A DNA stretch of 59,295 nucleotides, from positions 1 through 59,295 of the forward strand of contig CAUGJE010000012.1 in the NCBI GenBank assembly GCA_959599915.1, given 5' to 3'. Below, piece after piece: positions 1-6,935 of the stretch. The position numbers and the translations under genes were made by a program. Within the stretch, counting starts at the first letter, position 1; the number at the start of each line of letters is the position of its first letter. Origin of the DNA: an uncultured Collinsella sp. (GTDB taxonomy: Bacteria; Actinomycetota; Coriobacteriia; Coriobacteriales; Coriobacteriaceae). The notes under the pieces are model-generated. The model was given only the letters and a program-made list of their open reading frames with translations. It had not been told where the DNA came from and searched no databases.

Positions 1-16
1 GCGCAACGCGTTGCGC
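1..16. repeat. Perfect 16-bp palindrome at window edge
   Basis: The first 16 bases, GCGCAACGCGTTGCGC, are their own reverse complement. What lies upstream is outside the window, so it cannot be said whether this is a terminator stem, an operator or part of a coding region. Confidence 0.4.
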
Positions 17-117
17 TGAGTCCTGAGGCTGTTGCAATGAAAATGAGAATCAAGGATGACAACGCGGGCATTATTTGATTTTTGAAATATGGACGAATTC
101 CTCGTCAGGAGGGTAAA

Positions 118-192
118 ATGATGCCGATGGCAGCCCAGGTTGTGGTGAGCTGGGCAGAGCCGTTGCTTAATGAAGTTGGGTCATCGTCTTAG
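118..192 (+). CDS. Tiny 24-residue ORF, copy 1
   Basis: A 24-codon ORF starts ATGATGCCG and ends in SSS-stop. It is preceded by a near-perfect ribosome site (AGGAGG, five bases before the ATG). A second copy at 6552-6626 keeps the same length, ribosome site and most residues; the few differences are single substitutions that leave the frame open. The product is short and weakly amphipathic, with VVVSWAEPLL in its middle. The stop codon overlaps the stop of the convergent 41-residue ORF on the other strand by three bases. I recognise no family. The tight pairing suggests a small antagonistic or regulatory module, but that is inference. Confidence 0.45.
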   Translation: MMPMAAQVVVSWAEPLLNEVGSSS

Positions 193-314
193 CGACGGTG
201 GCCTTTCTTTTTGGGCTTCGAACCCTGCTTGAGTGCCTTGGAAAGGCCGACAAGGGCCGTGAGGAGCGAGACCATAGCGGTCAGGAGCTTCACAGACTCA
301 GTGAAATCGGTCAT
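189..314 (-). CDS. Small hydrophobic/cationic peptide (41 aa), copy 1
   Basis: A 41-residue peptide with a strong ribosome site (GGGAGGTGATGCC before ATG). Residues 8-27 form a hydrophobic, Thr/Leu-rich helix (LLTAMVSLLTALVGL in its core). The last 12 residues are strongly basic (GSKPKKKGHRR). This layout is typical of type I toxin peptides, holin-like toxins and some leaderless bacteriocins, but no family motif settles which. It is convergent with, and overlaps at the stop, the 24-residue ORF. The second copy at 6623-6748 differs by only two residues visible to me (S7L, M14T). Being too short for most gene callers, it could easily be missed in annotation. Confidence 0.6.
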   Translation of the reverse strand: MTDFTESVKLLTAMVSLLTALVGLSKALKQGSKPKKKGHRR

Positions 315-522
315 GGCATCACCTCCCATCGAATGGAGGGCTCTGCCCGGCACGAGGACTGCCGACAGCGAGGACGATTTTATCAGAGTGGTTGGCCCTC
401 TCCGATTAATTCACGCTCCTCACCCTCGCTAAGAGTGCGGGCATGGCAGAATCGGCACTAAACGGCAGTGCGCTAGGGCACCGACGACGAGCTTTCCAAA
501 ACTAGCAAGGCGTGTCGCCGTT

Positions 523-566
523 GCGGTACCGGGCTCTGCAAATCTCTGGTGCCCCCGGGCGGATTC
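523..566. repeat. 44-bp direct repeat, unit 1 (tRNA-Arg 3' end fragment)
   Basis: Bases 523-566 recur at 651-694 at a constant offset of 128. Each copy has GCGGTACCGGGCTC followed by the last 22 bases of the tRNA-Arg 3' end in minus orientation (TCTGGTGCCCCCGGGCGGATTC; 545-566 here). After 566 the sequence leaves the tRNA. This looks like an additional, truncated attachment-site scar from an earlier integration or excision. Confidence 0.75.
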
Positions 567-596
567 CAAAAATCCCCCCGCGGGGAAATTGGTGAC

Positions 597-711
597 GCGG
601 GTGTCGACGGTCCGAATCCGGCCTTTAGACCAGAAGAGCCCGGCACCGTGGCGGTACCGGGCTCGGCATATCTCTGGTGCCCCCGGGCGGATTCGAACCG
701 TCGACACCCGC
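597..711. repeat. Inverted repeat of tRNA T-arm sequence
   Basis: The 24 bases at 597-620 (GCGGGTGTCGACGGTCCGAATCCG) are the reverse complement of 688-711 with one mismatch; both derive from the T arm of the tRNA-Arg gene. Between them, around 633-664, is a second hairpin with arms GAGCCCGGCACC and GGTACCGGGCTC (one mismatch). Opposed tRNA fragments of this kind suggest stacked integration events or an inversion at the site. Confidence 0.7.
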
Positions 712-720
712 TTTAGGAGA
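673..720. other. Attachment site, left copy of 48-bp direct repeat
   Basis: Bases 673-720 are identical to 14326-14373, the 3' two-thirds of the tRNA-Arg(CCT) gene plus two bases. Similarity ends at 720 (TATGAT against GCGGTG), which is the expected crossover boundary. The integrase gene starts 191 bases inside this copy. The two copies delimit a 13,653-bp element. This copy has no 5' tRNA half and is not a functional tRNA gene. Confidence 0.92.
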
Positions 721-911
721 TATGATTTAATGCTACCCCCTACCATTCATCAAGCATCATTGAACATCATATAACCGCAGATAAACATAGCAGTTTGTGT
801 CTTTTGCCTCCGGTAGCTGCGCCTATGCTTTTACAAACATATTACTAACGGCTTTAGCTAAACTGCACTCAATGAATTGTTGAAAACTATTCAAAGAAAC
901 GGAGTGCAAAG

Positions 912-2159
912 ATGTCAGAACAGCCACTAATTAGCGGAAGAGGCACGTGTTGGAAAGACAAGAGATCACCTAACACCTATCGCTATTATTTTTCCCTTGG
1001 GGTCAAGGACCCTAAGACAGGGCGTTACAAACGATCCCCAACTTATACGGTTCGTTGCAAGACTAAAACAGAAGCTAAGGCTGCAATGCAGGCCAAGCTG
1101 GCTGAAATCAACTCCTCTGGCACGATCACTAAAACTAAAAAGCCCACTTTGCTTGCGTCCTACTGCTGGGCCTTTCATGAAAATAGGGACACCGAGCTTG
1201 CGCCAACGAGCTATGAAAGAGAAGCGTACGATTGCAGGCATATCGAAGACCTATTCGGTGCGTTTCAGACAATTGAGGGGCTAACTCCCGATCTAATCGA
1301 AGAAACATATGCCGAAGCTCGTCGTACGGGAAAATACAAACCATCTGAGCTTGTACGAATCAATGCGAAACTGCGCCAGATTCTGTCGAATGCAGTCGCA
1401 AAGAGAATAATTGACCGAAACCCCTGCGCTACCGTTCATGTTCGCAGACCACGCAACAAAAGAGAATCACTGACAATCGAGCAAGTAGCTACCCTATGCA
1501 CACATCTTCAACACATTGAGCTCACCGCCGAAGCTGTTGGTACGCTAGTACTAGTGTATACGGGTATGCGAAAAGGCGAGATGCTGGGCCTCGAATGGCG
1601 CGATTGGGACCCTGCCAATAAAACCTTGAAAATTGACAGGCAGTACACCAACGATCATGAACTGAGGGCACCCAAGTCACAAGAAAGCCAACGCAAAATC
1701 CCCGTTGGAGGAACCCTGGCCGAACGTCTTCAATCATGGTCAGCCATACAAAAAGAGCTCCTGGCCTCTCTGGGGCTGTCCCAGACTGGCAGCACTCCCA
1801 TCATTAGCGATATTGCTGTCGAGCAAGGGGTCCCTACTGTCTGTCACATGAAGAACTACATCTTCAACCATTGGTTTCGCGATTTCGCAGTTAGCTGCAG
1901 TCTTGGAATCTATGAGCCGAATAATTCGACTGGCGGAAAACTATATAAGGGCATCTGCCCGCATCAGCTCAGGCATTGCGTAAGCACTTTTATGCTGGCG
2001 AACGGATCGGACGTTAGAAGCGTGCAAGGTATTCTTGGCCACGCGGACCCCAATATCACGCTCAAAACGTATACAAGCCTCGTTCAACAATCAGAAATAA
2101 AAGCAGTTAAAGGCTACGAAGACTTCATCAACGCCTATATACAGAGAAGCGAGAAATAG
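912..2159 (+). CDS. int: Tyrosine site-specific integrase
   Basis: A 415-residue phage-type tyrosine recombinase that would insert and excise the element at the tRNA-Arg 3' end. The N-terminal arm-binding region (about 1-60) is basic. A SAM-like core-binding domain covers about 70-170. The catalytic domain has the first Arg in TGMRKGEMLGLEWRDWD (about 219), HQLRH (about 351-354), the LGHADP histidine (about 377) and the nucleophile Tyr in KTYTS (about 387), so all key residues are present. The ATG is preceded by GGAG seven bases upstream. It is the first gene inside the left attachment repeat and reads away from it. The excisionase-like gene follows 218 bases downstream. Confidence 0.95.
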   Translation: MSEQPLISGRGTCWKDKRSPNTYRYYFSLGVKDPKTGRYKRSPTYTVRCKTKTEAKAAMQAKLAEINSSGTITKTKKPTLLASYCWAFHENRDTELAPTSYEREAYDCRHIEDLFGAFQTIEGLTPDLIEETYAEARRTGKYKPSELVRINAKLRQILSNAVAKRIIDRNPCATVHVRRPRNKRESLTIEQVATLCTHLQHIELTAEAVGTLVLVYTGMRKGEMLGLEWRDWDPANKTLKIDRQYTNDHELRAPKSQESQRKIPVGGTLAERLQSWSAIQKELLASLGLSQTGSTPIISDIAVEQGVPTVCHMKNYIFNHWFRDFAVSCSLGIYEPNNSTGGKLYKGICPHQLRHCVSTFMLANGSDVRSVQGILGHADPNITLKTYTSLVQQSEIKAVKGYEDFINAYIQRSEK

Positions 2160-2303
2160 CATGTTTTTCATTCATCGTTTTATTCATAATATTACGGTAC
2201 TATAATACCGTTTCCGCAGGTAGATGCTATATTTGATTGACAACTAATGAGTTTTAATACATGCTAAAGCTGTCAGATGGCTACGCATGTAGTCATAGAA
2301 ACC

Positions 2304-2355
2304 GGCCCCCCAAGTGCTTATGAACCTGGTAAGTCTTACAAGCACAGGGAGGGCC
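2304..2355 (+). promoter_or_regulatory. Stem-loop ahead of excisionase-like gene
   Basis: The arms GGCCCCCCAAGTGCTT and AAGCACAGGGAGGGCC pair at 13 of 16 positions around a 20-base loop, ending 22 bases before the next start codon. A shorter inverted repeat, ACGGTA/TACCGT, lies near 2194-2212. Either could be an attenuator or regulator site; there is no U-tract, so a simple terminator is less likely. Confidence 0.4.
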
Positions 2356-2377
2356 CTCATTGAAAGGATAGCTCATC

Positions 2378-2623
2378 ATGGCTACTCCAAAGATTAGCAC
2401 TCAGGCGTCCACACCGACTTTCCCCACTGGTGCCGCTCAGTGCGATCGGTTGCTCCGCGTTAACGATATCCGCGAACTCACTGGCTGGAGCGAAAACACC
2501 GCACGCAAATTCATGCGCGAGTCCGGCAAGCTCATCCAAATCCATCGCTCGAATTACATGTTTGAAAGCTCGTTTTATGAGCTTTTCAAGCAGCTTGAAG
2601 GTCGTACCGCCCACCTTGACTAG
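2378..2623 (+). CDS. Excisionase-like helix-turn-helix protein
   Basis: An 81-residue protein. Residues 25-75 (LLRVNDIRELTGWSENTARKF and the following stretch) match the MerR-like/excisionase winged-helix pattern, in which a short HTH is followed by a basic strand and an aromatic-rich tail. Such proteins bend DNA at attachment sites and steer integrases towards excision. It lies just downstream of the integrase on the same strand, the usual place for a directionality factor. The ATG follows GAAAGGATA. It is separated by nine bases from the next gene, so the two are probably cotranscribed. A role as transcriptional regulator rather than excisionase is possible. Confidence 0.65.
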   Translation: MATPKISTQASTPTFPTGAAQCDRLLRVNDIRELTGWSENTARKFMRESGKLIQIHRSNYMFESSFYELFKQLEGRTAHLD

Positions 2624-2632
2624 GCGGTAAAC

Positions 2633-3019
2633 ATGAGCGAGCTACCGTCGATTTCCGACAAATTTTCCGATGATGTTACTGAGCAACGAGAGATTAGAAG
2701 GAAAATGGATAACGCGAATTTTATTTCGGTGCCCGACTGGGCGTGTTGTGCCACCACTGTCGCTGCCGAGCGCCTCATCCTCGGCCTCGTATGGAAGCTT
2801 GGAAATCCTTCCAAAAACAAACGAGCCATGGGCTTTTACGCAAAAAGCAAATGGATTGAGGAGCGCTACCACCTAAGTAAGAACACGATCTCCCGGGCCT
2901 ATACCTCTTTGAAGAATAAGGGGTTTATTCAAAAAGCGGGTGATGGCAGCTGGATGCTTAATTACGCTGCAATCTACCGCGCCGCGATCGAAAACGCTTG
3001 GGAGCCCCCGAAATCTTAA
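2633..3019 (+). CDS. Winged-helix DNA-binding protein of the element
   Basis: A 128-residue protein. The segment at about 62-110 (KSKWIEERYHLSKNTISRAY followed by TSLKNKGFIQKAGDGSW) reads as a winged helix: recognition helix with SKNTISRAYTSL, then a wing strand with KGFIQK. Similar domains occur in plasmid replication initiators and GntR-like regulators. It follows the excisionase-like gene by nine bases. The N-terminal 45 residues contain ISVPDWACCATTVAAERLILGLVW, typical of helix-turn-helix proteins of mobilizable elements. I infer a role in control or replication of the excised circle; no catalytic motif is visible. Confidence 0.55.
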   Translation: MSELPSISDKFSDDVTEQREIRRKMDNANFISVPDWACCATTVAAERLILGLVWKLGNPSKNKRAMGFYAKSKWIEERYHLSKNTISRAYTSLKNKGFIQKAGDGSWMLNYAAIYRAAIENAWEPPKS

Positions 3020-3076
3020 GTCCACAGACCGACTATCGACGTGGGCTTCTGTCAAACAACCGAGTTAAAAACCACT

Positions 3077-3114
3077 GAGCCAGAATCCGCTTCAATAGAA
3101 GAGGATTCTGGCTC
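3077..3114. terminator. Perfect 12-bp inverted repeat
   Basis: GAGCCAGAATCC (3077-3088) pairs perfectly with GGATTCTGGCTC (3103-3114) around a 14-base loop. It sits 58 bases after the winged-helix gene. On the minus strand it is followed by GTGGTTTTTAA, so it may terminate minus-strand transcription; on the plus strand there is no U-tract. Confidence 0.45.
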
Positions 3115-3116
3115 AA

Positions 3117-3230
3117 ATGATATCCGGCCGTTCGCGCAGCGATGTCCACCGCAATCTGGCAAGAATCGAGGACGGGGAAACCGTCATCGAGGTCGTGAAG
3201 GTCGGTAATCGCCAGGCGTCTACAAAAACA
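3117..3230 (+). pseudogene. Possible RelE/ParE-type toxin C-terminal relic
   Basis: The frame opened at 3117 reads HRNLARIEDGETVIEVVKVG followed by NRQAS, which resembles the final beta-strands of RelE/ParE toxins (D-G-x-x-V-x-x-V-x-V-G-x-R). There is no upstream half, no ribosome site, and the frame then runs into unrelated sequence. I read it as a fragment, with low certainty. Confidence 0.25.
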
Positions 3231-3627
3231 TGCCGCGGATGTAAAATGAAGCAGGGTCGAACCGGAACAGTTCCCGGACAATTGGCGTCCGGCCAGACAC
3301 TTCGATTCGACCCTTTCTCATACCTGCATCTAAAATACTCCCATAATCATTCTCGACATCTTTAACGCCCTCACCTCCTGCCACCAGCACGTCGTAGGTG
3401 CCATTTTCAACGAATCGATATGGCCGTCCATTCATGGTCTTTAAGGCACGTGATACCATGAAAGCGTGCGGTATTTCTCCAATCGAAAACCTGCGTGAAC
3501 GCATGACTTGAGACGCTTTTAGAACTCACCAAGCGCAGGACAAACACAACTCAACAGCGGCCGCGTATTTGTTCCCAGCCGTACGGCATGGCGGAGCCAT
3601 GCCCATTGTTGATTGGAGTGCCGCACG
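3231..3627. other. Stretch without a supported gene
   Basis: Nothing here is convincing as a gene. A minus-strand frame at 3220-3504 (94 codons) has no ribosome site and no recognisable motif. The stretch separates the integrase/regulator block from the coiled-coil gene. Confidence 0.4.
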
Positions 3628-4206
3628 ATGACAGACAACCCAAACGAGAGAAAAATCAGCGAGACGCCCGGCGTGAAGTCCGTCCTCGATGAGGCCGCCG
3701 AGCGGATCGAGGCGACATGGCGGGAGAAGCTGCTGCGCGAGACGGGCAACCTCATGACCGAGAACGCACTGCTCATGGCCCAGGTGGATGAATTCAGCCG
3801 CAAGCTCGTCGAGGCGACGGATCGGAACGAAAGACTTGAGGCCGACTGCAATGAGCGGATTGCCTTTATAGAGGAGAAGTTCGAGCTCGATACCGCGAGC
3901 CTCGAGCTCGAGAACAACGAGCTCCACGCCGCAAGCGTCAGGTACTTCTCCCGTGCTAAGGAGCTCGACAGGCAGGTCGTTCAGCTCCGCGCCGAGGCTG
4001 AAGCCATGGCCGATGAGATCAAGCGCCTGCGCGTCGAGCGTGACGCCGCGTTGAAAGCCCAAGCCGAGCTGAGCGATGCGCTCCTGGCCCAGCACGACCT
4101 GATGGCCGCGGTAGCCGCCCTCAAGGACCGCCTCGCCGCCTCCGAGCAGCGGGCAGCCGCAGCCGAGGCCAAGGTCGAGGCCATGACCCAGATGAAGGAT
4201 GAGTAG
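3628..4206 (+). CDS. Coiled-coil protein of unknown function
   Basis: A 192-residue, highly charged, almost wholly helical protein. From about residue 20 to the end it shows heptad-like Leu/Ala spacing rich in Glu, Lys and Arg (LRAEAEAMADEIKRLRVER, then LAASEQRAAAAEAKVEAM), so an extended coiled coil is very likely. There is no signal peptide or membrane segment. The ATG at 3628 is preferred over an upstream TTG at 3613 because GGAG lies nine bases before it. It is convergent with the phosphoesterase genes, sharing the hairpin at 4227-4263. Function unknown; a structural or tail-fibre-like cargo protein is one guess. Confidence 0.7.
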   Translation: MTDNPNERKISETPGVKSVLDEAAERIEATWREKLLRETGNLMTENALLMAQVDEFSRKLVEATDRNERLEADCNERIAFIEEKFELDTASLELENNELHAASVRYFSRAKELDRQVVQLRAEAEAMADEIKRLRVERDAALKAQAELSDALLAQHDLMAAVAALKDRLAASEQRAAAAEAKVEAMTQMKDE

Positions 4207-4226
4207 GTCGCATAGCATCTAATTTT

Positions 4227-4263
4227 CTAGAAACCCTCTAGAGCATTTCTAGGGGGTTTCTAG
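4227..4263. terminator. Hairpin between convergent genes
   Basis: CTAGAAACCCTCTAGA and TTCTAGGGGGTTTCTAG form a long near-perfect stem with a loop of about four bases. It lies between the convergent coiled-coil and phosphoesterase genes and contains the stop codon of the latter, consistent with a bidirectional terminator, although the U-tract is weak on both sides. Confidence 0.6.
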
Positions 4264-4982
4264 AACTGAGAACCGGGCGCAGCACTTTCGATCGGCACGA
4301 TGTCTCGATAGACCAGGCGATGCCTGTCGTCGCGCCATTCGTCGCCGTGGTAATGCCCGAAGAGCCAGATGCGATAGTCGAGCCGCCCGTCGAGCTCGCC
4401 CAGGAAAGTTTGCAGCGTATCCCCGCCGCACTCACGTCCGCGCTCGCGGCACAGCTCTCTAGCCAGGGCAGCAGGAGCCTCGTGACTCACCACGTAGTCG
4501 ACCCTCCAGCCTACGCGGTTGAGCGAGGCGCGGCAGTGGTCCATCTCTTCCTCGCTCGGCATCTCCTCGGGCCACCAGCTCCTCCCCTCCTTGCGATACT
4601 GCCTGTCGTTGCTCGCGGCGCCGCCCATGGCAAGGACTGTGAACCCGTCGATATCGAACACCTCTCCGCGCATCAGGTGCAGCACGTGCGGTCGCGCCTC
4701 ATGGACGAGGCCGCCGTTCCACTCCCGCACCGGCAGTTCTGCCAGCATCCGGTGGTTCTCGTGGTTGCCGTCTACGAAACACGTGGTCCATGGTTTTGAC
4801 TCAAACCAATCGAGCCAATACCTCTCAGCATTCGAGCCGTCCCAGACAAAGCCGAAGTCGCCGGCCACGATCACCGCGTCATCGCGCGTCAGGGTCCGGC
4901 CCAGCGGCCAATTTTTGAATGCAAACCGGCTGGACCCGTACTCGGCCCTGCCGTGCACGTCGCCTGTCACATAGACCGTCAT
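4260..4982 (-). CDS. Calcineurin-like metallophosphoesterase, first of two close paralogues
   Basis: A 240-residue two-metal phosphoesterase. The metal-binding signature is complete: GDVHG near residue 8, VAGDFGFVWD near 42, FVDGNHE near 73, a histidine in VVSHEAP near 170 and LFGHYH near 213. There is no signal peptide, so it acts in the cytoplasm. The ATG chosen gives MTVYVTGDVHG, identical in form to the paralogue, and overlaps the upstream stop codon (ATGA), the mark of translational coupling. It is the last gene of a three-gene phosphoesterase run (5704-6342, 4982-5707, 4260-4982). The substrate is unknown: protein phosphatase, nucleotide or nucleic-acid roles are all possible. Confidence 0.88.
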   Translation of the reverse strand: MTVYVTGDVHGRAEYGSSRFAFKNWPLGRTLTRDDAVIVAGDFGFVWDGSNAERYWLDWFESKPWTTCFVDGNHENHRMLAELPVREWNGGLVHEARPHVLHLMRGEVFDIDGFTVLAMGGAASNDRQYRKEGRSWWPEEMPSEEEMDHCRASLNRVGWRVDYVVSHEAPAALARELCRERGRECGGDTLQTFLGELDGRLDYRIWLFGHYHGDEWRDDRHRLVYRDIVPIESAAPGSQF

Positions 4983-5707
4983 CAGTACGCACCCCACGGC
5001 AGGAGTTTGTCCCCGAGTCTCACGATTCGGTCATACAGCACCGTGTGCCGTTCGTCCGGGTTGCCGTCTCGGTGAAAATGGCCGTAATACCAGTGCTTAT
5101 AGTCCAGGCGGTCCTCGAGCTCATCGAGGAATCCGGTCAGCCGGTCCACATCAGGGCGTTCCCAGCCTGGGTCCGGGTAGAGCGTCGGCGAGAGCATACG
5201 CGTGGCGCAGGTATGGGTGATGACGCAGTCGACCTTCCAGCCGACCTCGTCGAGCTTTGCCCGCGCGGCATCGAATTCGCACTCATCCGGGAGCTCCTGA
5301 GGCCACCAACTGGAATACGGCACGCGGTATTCCCTGTCCACGCTCGTGGCACCGCCCATGGTGAAGATTGTCGAACCGTCGAGCTCAAAGACCTCGCCGC
5401 GCGTCAGGCGCCGAATGGGCGAGGTGTCCGACAGGCGCTGCGTCAGCCCGCCATGCCACGGCTCCATGGGGCGCTCCTCCCAGTGATCGAAGCGCTCGTG
5501 GTTGCCGTCGACGAACAGTACCGTGTAGGGGCGCGACTCCAGCCAAGCGATGTCGGCGCATTCCTCGGCAGAAAAGTCCCACGGAAAGCCAAAGTCACCG
5601 GCAACGATGAGACAGTCGTCGCTGGTAAGACTATCGCCAAGCTCCCAGTCGCGGAGCTTTTGCATGTCGAGTCCACCGTGGATGTCGCCCGTCACATAGA
5701 CCGTCAT
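4982..5707 (-). CDS. Calcineurin-like metallophosphoesterase, second paralogue
   Basis: A 241-residue protein with the same five metal-binding blocks as its downstream neighbour: TGDIHGG, VAGDFGFPWD, FVDGNHERFD, ITHTCAT and YYGHFH. The two share the core layout GEVFxxDGxTxxxMGGAxSxDREYR and then WWPxExP, so they arose by tandem duplication. A longer upstream extension is open but reads through the neighbouring gene. The ATG at 5707 follows GAGGTGA and overlaps the upstream stop by four bases. It is part of a coupled three-gene run within the mobile element. Cytoplasmic; substrate unknown. Confidence 0.88.
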   Translation of the reverse strand: MTVYVTGDIHGGLDMQKLRDWELGDSLTSDDCLIVAGDFGFPWDFSAEECADIAWLESRPYTVLFVDGNHERFDHWEERPMEPWHGGLTQRLSDTSPIRRLTRGEVFELDGSTIFTMGGATSVDREYRVPYSSWWPQELPDECEFDAARAKLDEVGWKVDCVITHTCATRMLSPTLYPDPGWERPDVDRLTGFLDELEDRLDYKHWYYGHFHRDGNPDERHTVLYDRIVRLGDKLLPWGAY

Positions 5708-6342
5708 CGAATCACCTCTTCCCTCTTGTACGCCGCCAGCTCGCGCTCGACCTGTCTGTCGCCGGTCTCGTTGACCCACCAGGGCCATTTCACCCGGCCG
5801 CACGGCTCGTCGACTCCGGCGAACCACTCCCTCAGCTCGTCGAGGCTCACCGGGGAGTGCCCGTTGGCATCACAACCGACGTCGTAGCGCAGAAGGCCCT
5901 GCTTGCGGTTGAACTCGTTGTACGCGCCGCCGCTGCTGTGGATGTGCCCGTGGAGGTGCCACGATCCATGGTTCATGCCCTGCCAGTCGGCCATGGGGTA
6001 ATGGCTCAGGACGATCTTCTGCCCGTCGATCTTGAGCACGCAGATCGGCGGCTCCACGGTGAAGGCGGCCGCGACCGCCGGCTGGGTCCAGTCCTTGTCG
6101 TGGTTTCCCGGGACGAGGTGGATGCGCCTGCAGGCAATCCGCTTGCGCAGCCCGTAGGCGTCCTGGGCGGTCATCTTGAATGAGAAATCCCCCAGGATGT
6201 AGAGCTCGTCGTCCACGGCAACCTTGCCGTTGATGTTGTCGACGATGGCGTCGTTCATCTGCCAAATCGTCTCCCACGGGCGGTCGGTGAACTTCAGCAC
6301 GTTCTCATGCCCGAAGTGGGTGTCGCTGGTAAACCAGATCAT
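5704..6342 (-). CDS. Metallophosphoesterase of the phage/plasmid type
   Basis: A 212-residue calcineurin-like phosphoesterase of a different subfamily from the two that follow it. The motifs are SDTHFGHENV at the N-terminus, ILGDFSF near 51, LVPGNHDKDW near 80, LSHYPMADW near 113 and HLHGHIHSS near 127, giving a full two-metal site. Proteins of this SDTHFGH form are common on phages and plasmids. The ATG at 6342 has AAGGAG upstream; the longer frame lacks one. It is the promoter-proximal gene of the three-gene run and lies just downstream of a terminator-like hairpin (6365-6399). Confidence 0.88.
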   Translation of the reverse strand: MIWFTSDTHFGHENVLKFTDRPWETIWQMNDAIVDNINGKVAVDDELYILGDFSFKMTAQDAYGLRKRIACRRIHLVPGNHDKDWTQPAVAAAFTVEPPICVLKIDGQKIVLSHYPMADWQGMNHGSWHLHGHIHSSGGAYNEFNRKQGLLRYDVGCDANGHSPVSLDELREWFAGVDEPCGRVKWPWWVNETGDRQVERELAAYKREEVIR

Positions 6343-6364
6343 ATTTATGTCTCCTTCTGTCGCT

Positions 6365-6399
6365 AAAAAACGTTCTCCTTCGAGGTCAGGAGACGTTTT
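6365..6399 (-). terminator. Terminator-like hairpin ahead of phosphoesterase genes
   Basis: On the minus strand AAAACGTCTCC pairs with GGAGAACGTTTT around about ten bases and is followed by a run of Ts. It lies only 23 bases upstream of the first phosphoesterase start, so it may be an attenuator in the leader of that operon as well as a terminator for anything upstream. Confidence 0.55.
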
Positions 6400-6551
6400 A
6401 TGAGCGACATGAGGTGCATATCCCTCATGTTTCAAGCTCCAATCTGTCGGGTTTGCCCAACTAAAAGTTTACGCCCACGCGCGCCACGCGCCCACGCGCG
6501 AACAGGATTTGATTTTTGAAATATGGACGAATTCCTCGTCAGGAGGGTAAA

Positions 6552-6626
6552 ATGGTGCCGACGGCAGCCCAAGTTGTAGAGAGCTGGGCAGAGCCGTTGC
6601 TTAATGAAGTTGGGTCATCGTCTTAG
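6552..6626 (+). CDS. Tiny 24-residue ORF, copy 2
   Basis: This is the second copy of the 24-codon ORF, starting ATGGTGCCG with AGGAGG five bases upstream and sharing the ending LLNEVGSSS. Differences from copy 1 are M2V, M4T and V10E. The frame, length and ribosome site are conserved although the surrounding DNA has diverged. The stop overlaps the stop of the convergent 41-residue gene. Function unknown. Confidence 0.45.
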   Translation: MVPTAAQVVESWAEPLLNEVGSSS

Positions 6627-6748
6627 CGACGGTGGCCTTTCTTTTTGGGCTTCGAGCCCTGCTTGAGTGCCTTGGAAAGGCCGACAAGGGCCGTGAGGAG
6701 CGAGACCGTAGCGGTCAGGAGCTTCACGAGCTCGGTGAAATCGGTCAT
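6623..6748 (-). CDS. Small hydrophobic/cationic peptide (41 aa), copy 2
   Basis: A 41-residue peptide starting MTDFTELVKLLTATVSLL and ending in a Lys/Arg-rich tail. A strong GGGAGGTGATG ribosome site precedes the ATG. It has the same one-helix-plus-basic-tail form as copy 1. It lies 187 bases beyond the relaxase stop on the same strand, so read-through from the mobilization operon could express it. Candidate type I toxin or membrane-active peptide; the family is not assigned. Confidence 0.6.
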   Translation of the reverse strand: MTDFTELVKLLTATVSLLTALVGLSKALKQGSKPKKKGHRR

Positions 6749-6935
6749 GGGCATCACCTCCCATCAAATGGAGGGCTCTGCCCGGCACGAGGGCTGCCGC
6801 CAGCATGGACGATTCTATCAGAGCGGCTGACTCCCGCCGATCAATTCATACTCCTCACCCTCGCCGAATTGCGAGCACGAAAGACTCGGCACTGGATGGC
6901 AGCACGCTAGGGCACCGACGATAGGCTTTCCAAAA

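Larger units (their letters stand above)
73..516. repeat. Long repeat, copy 1 (older element remnant)
   Basis: Bases 73-516 match 6507-6950 at a constant offset of 6434 with no insertion or deletion and, by eye, about 90 percent identity. The copy contains the two tiny convergent ORFs. It ends in the last four codons and stop of the relaxase gene (502-516, minus strand, reading GDTPC-stop against GDTPR-stop in the intact gene), after which similarity stops. This is best read as the surviving end of a second, related mobile element next to the intact one, with its relaxase gene otherwise deleted. Confidence 0.85.

Noticed and set aside
673..720. Possible tRNA-Arg gene at the left attachment site
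   Set aside because: Only the 3' two-thirds of the tRNA is present; there is no acceptor 5' strand or D arm, so it is an attachment scar and not a gene.
3220..3504. 94-codon minus-strand frame
   Set aside because: No ribosome site and no motif; it overlaps a possible toxin relic on the other strand. It cannot be supported as a gene.
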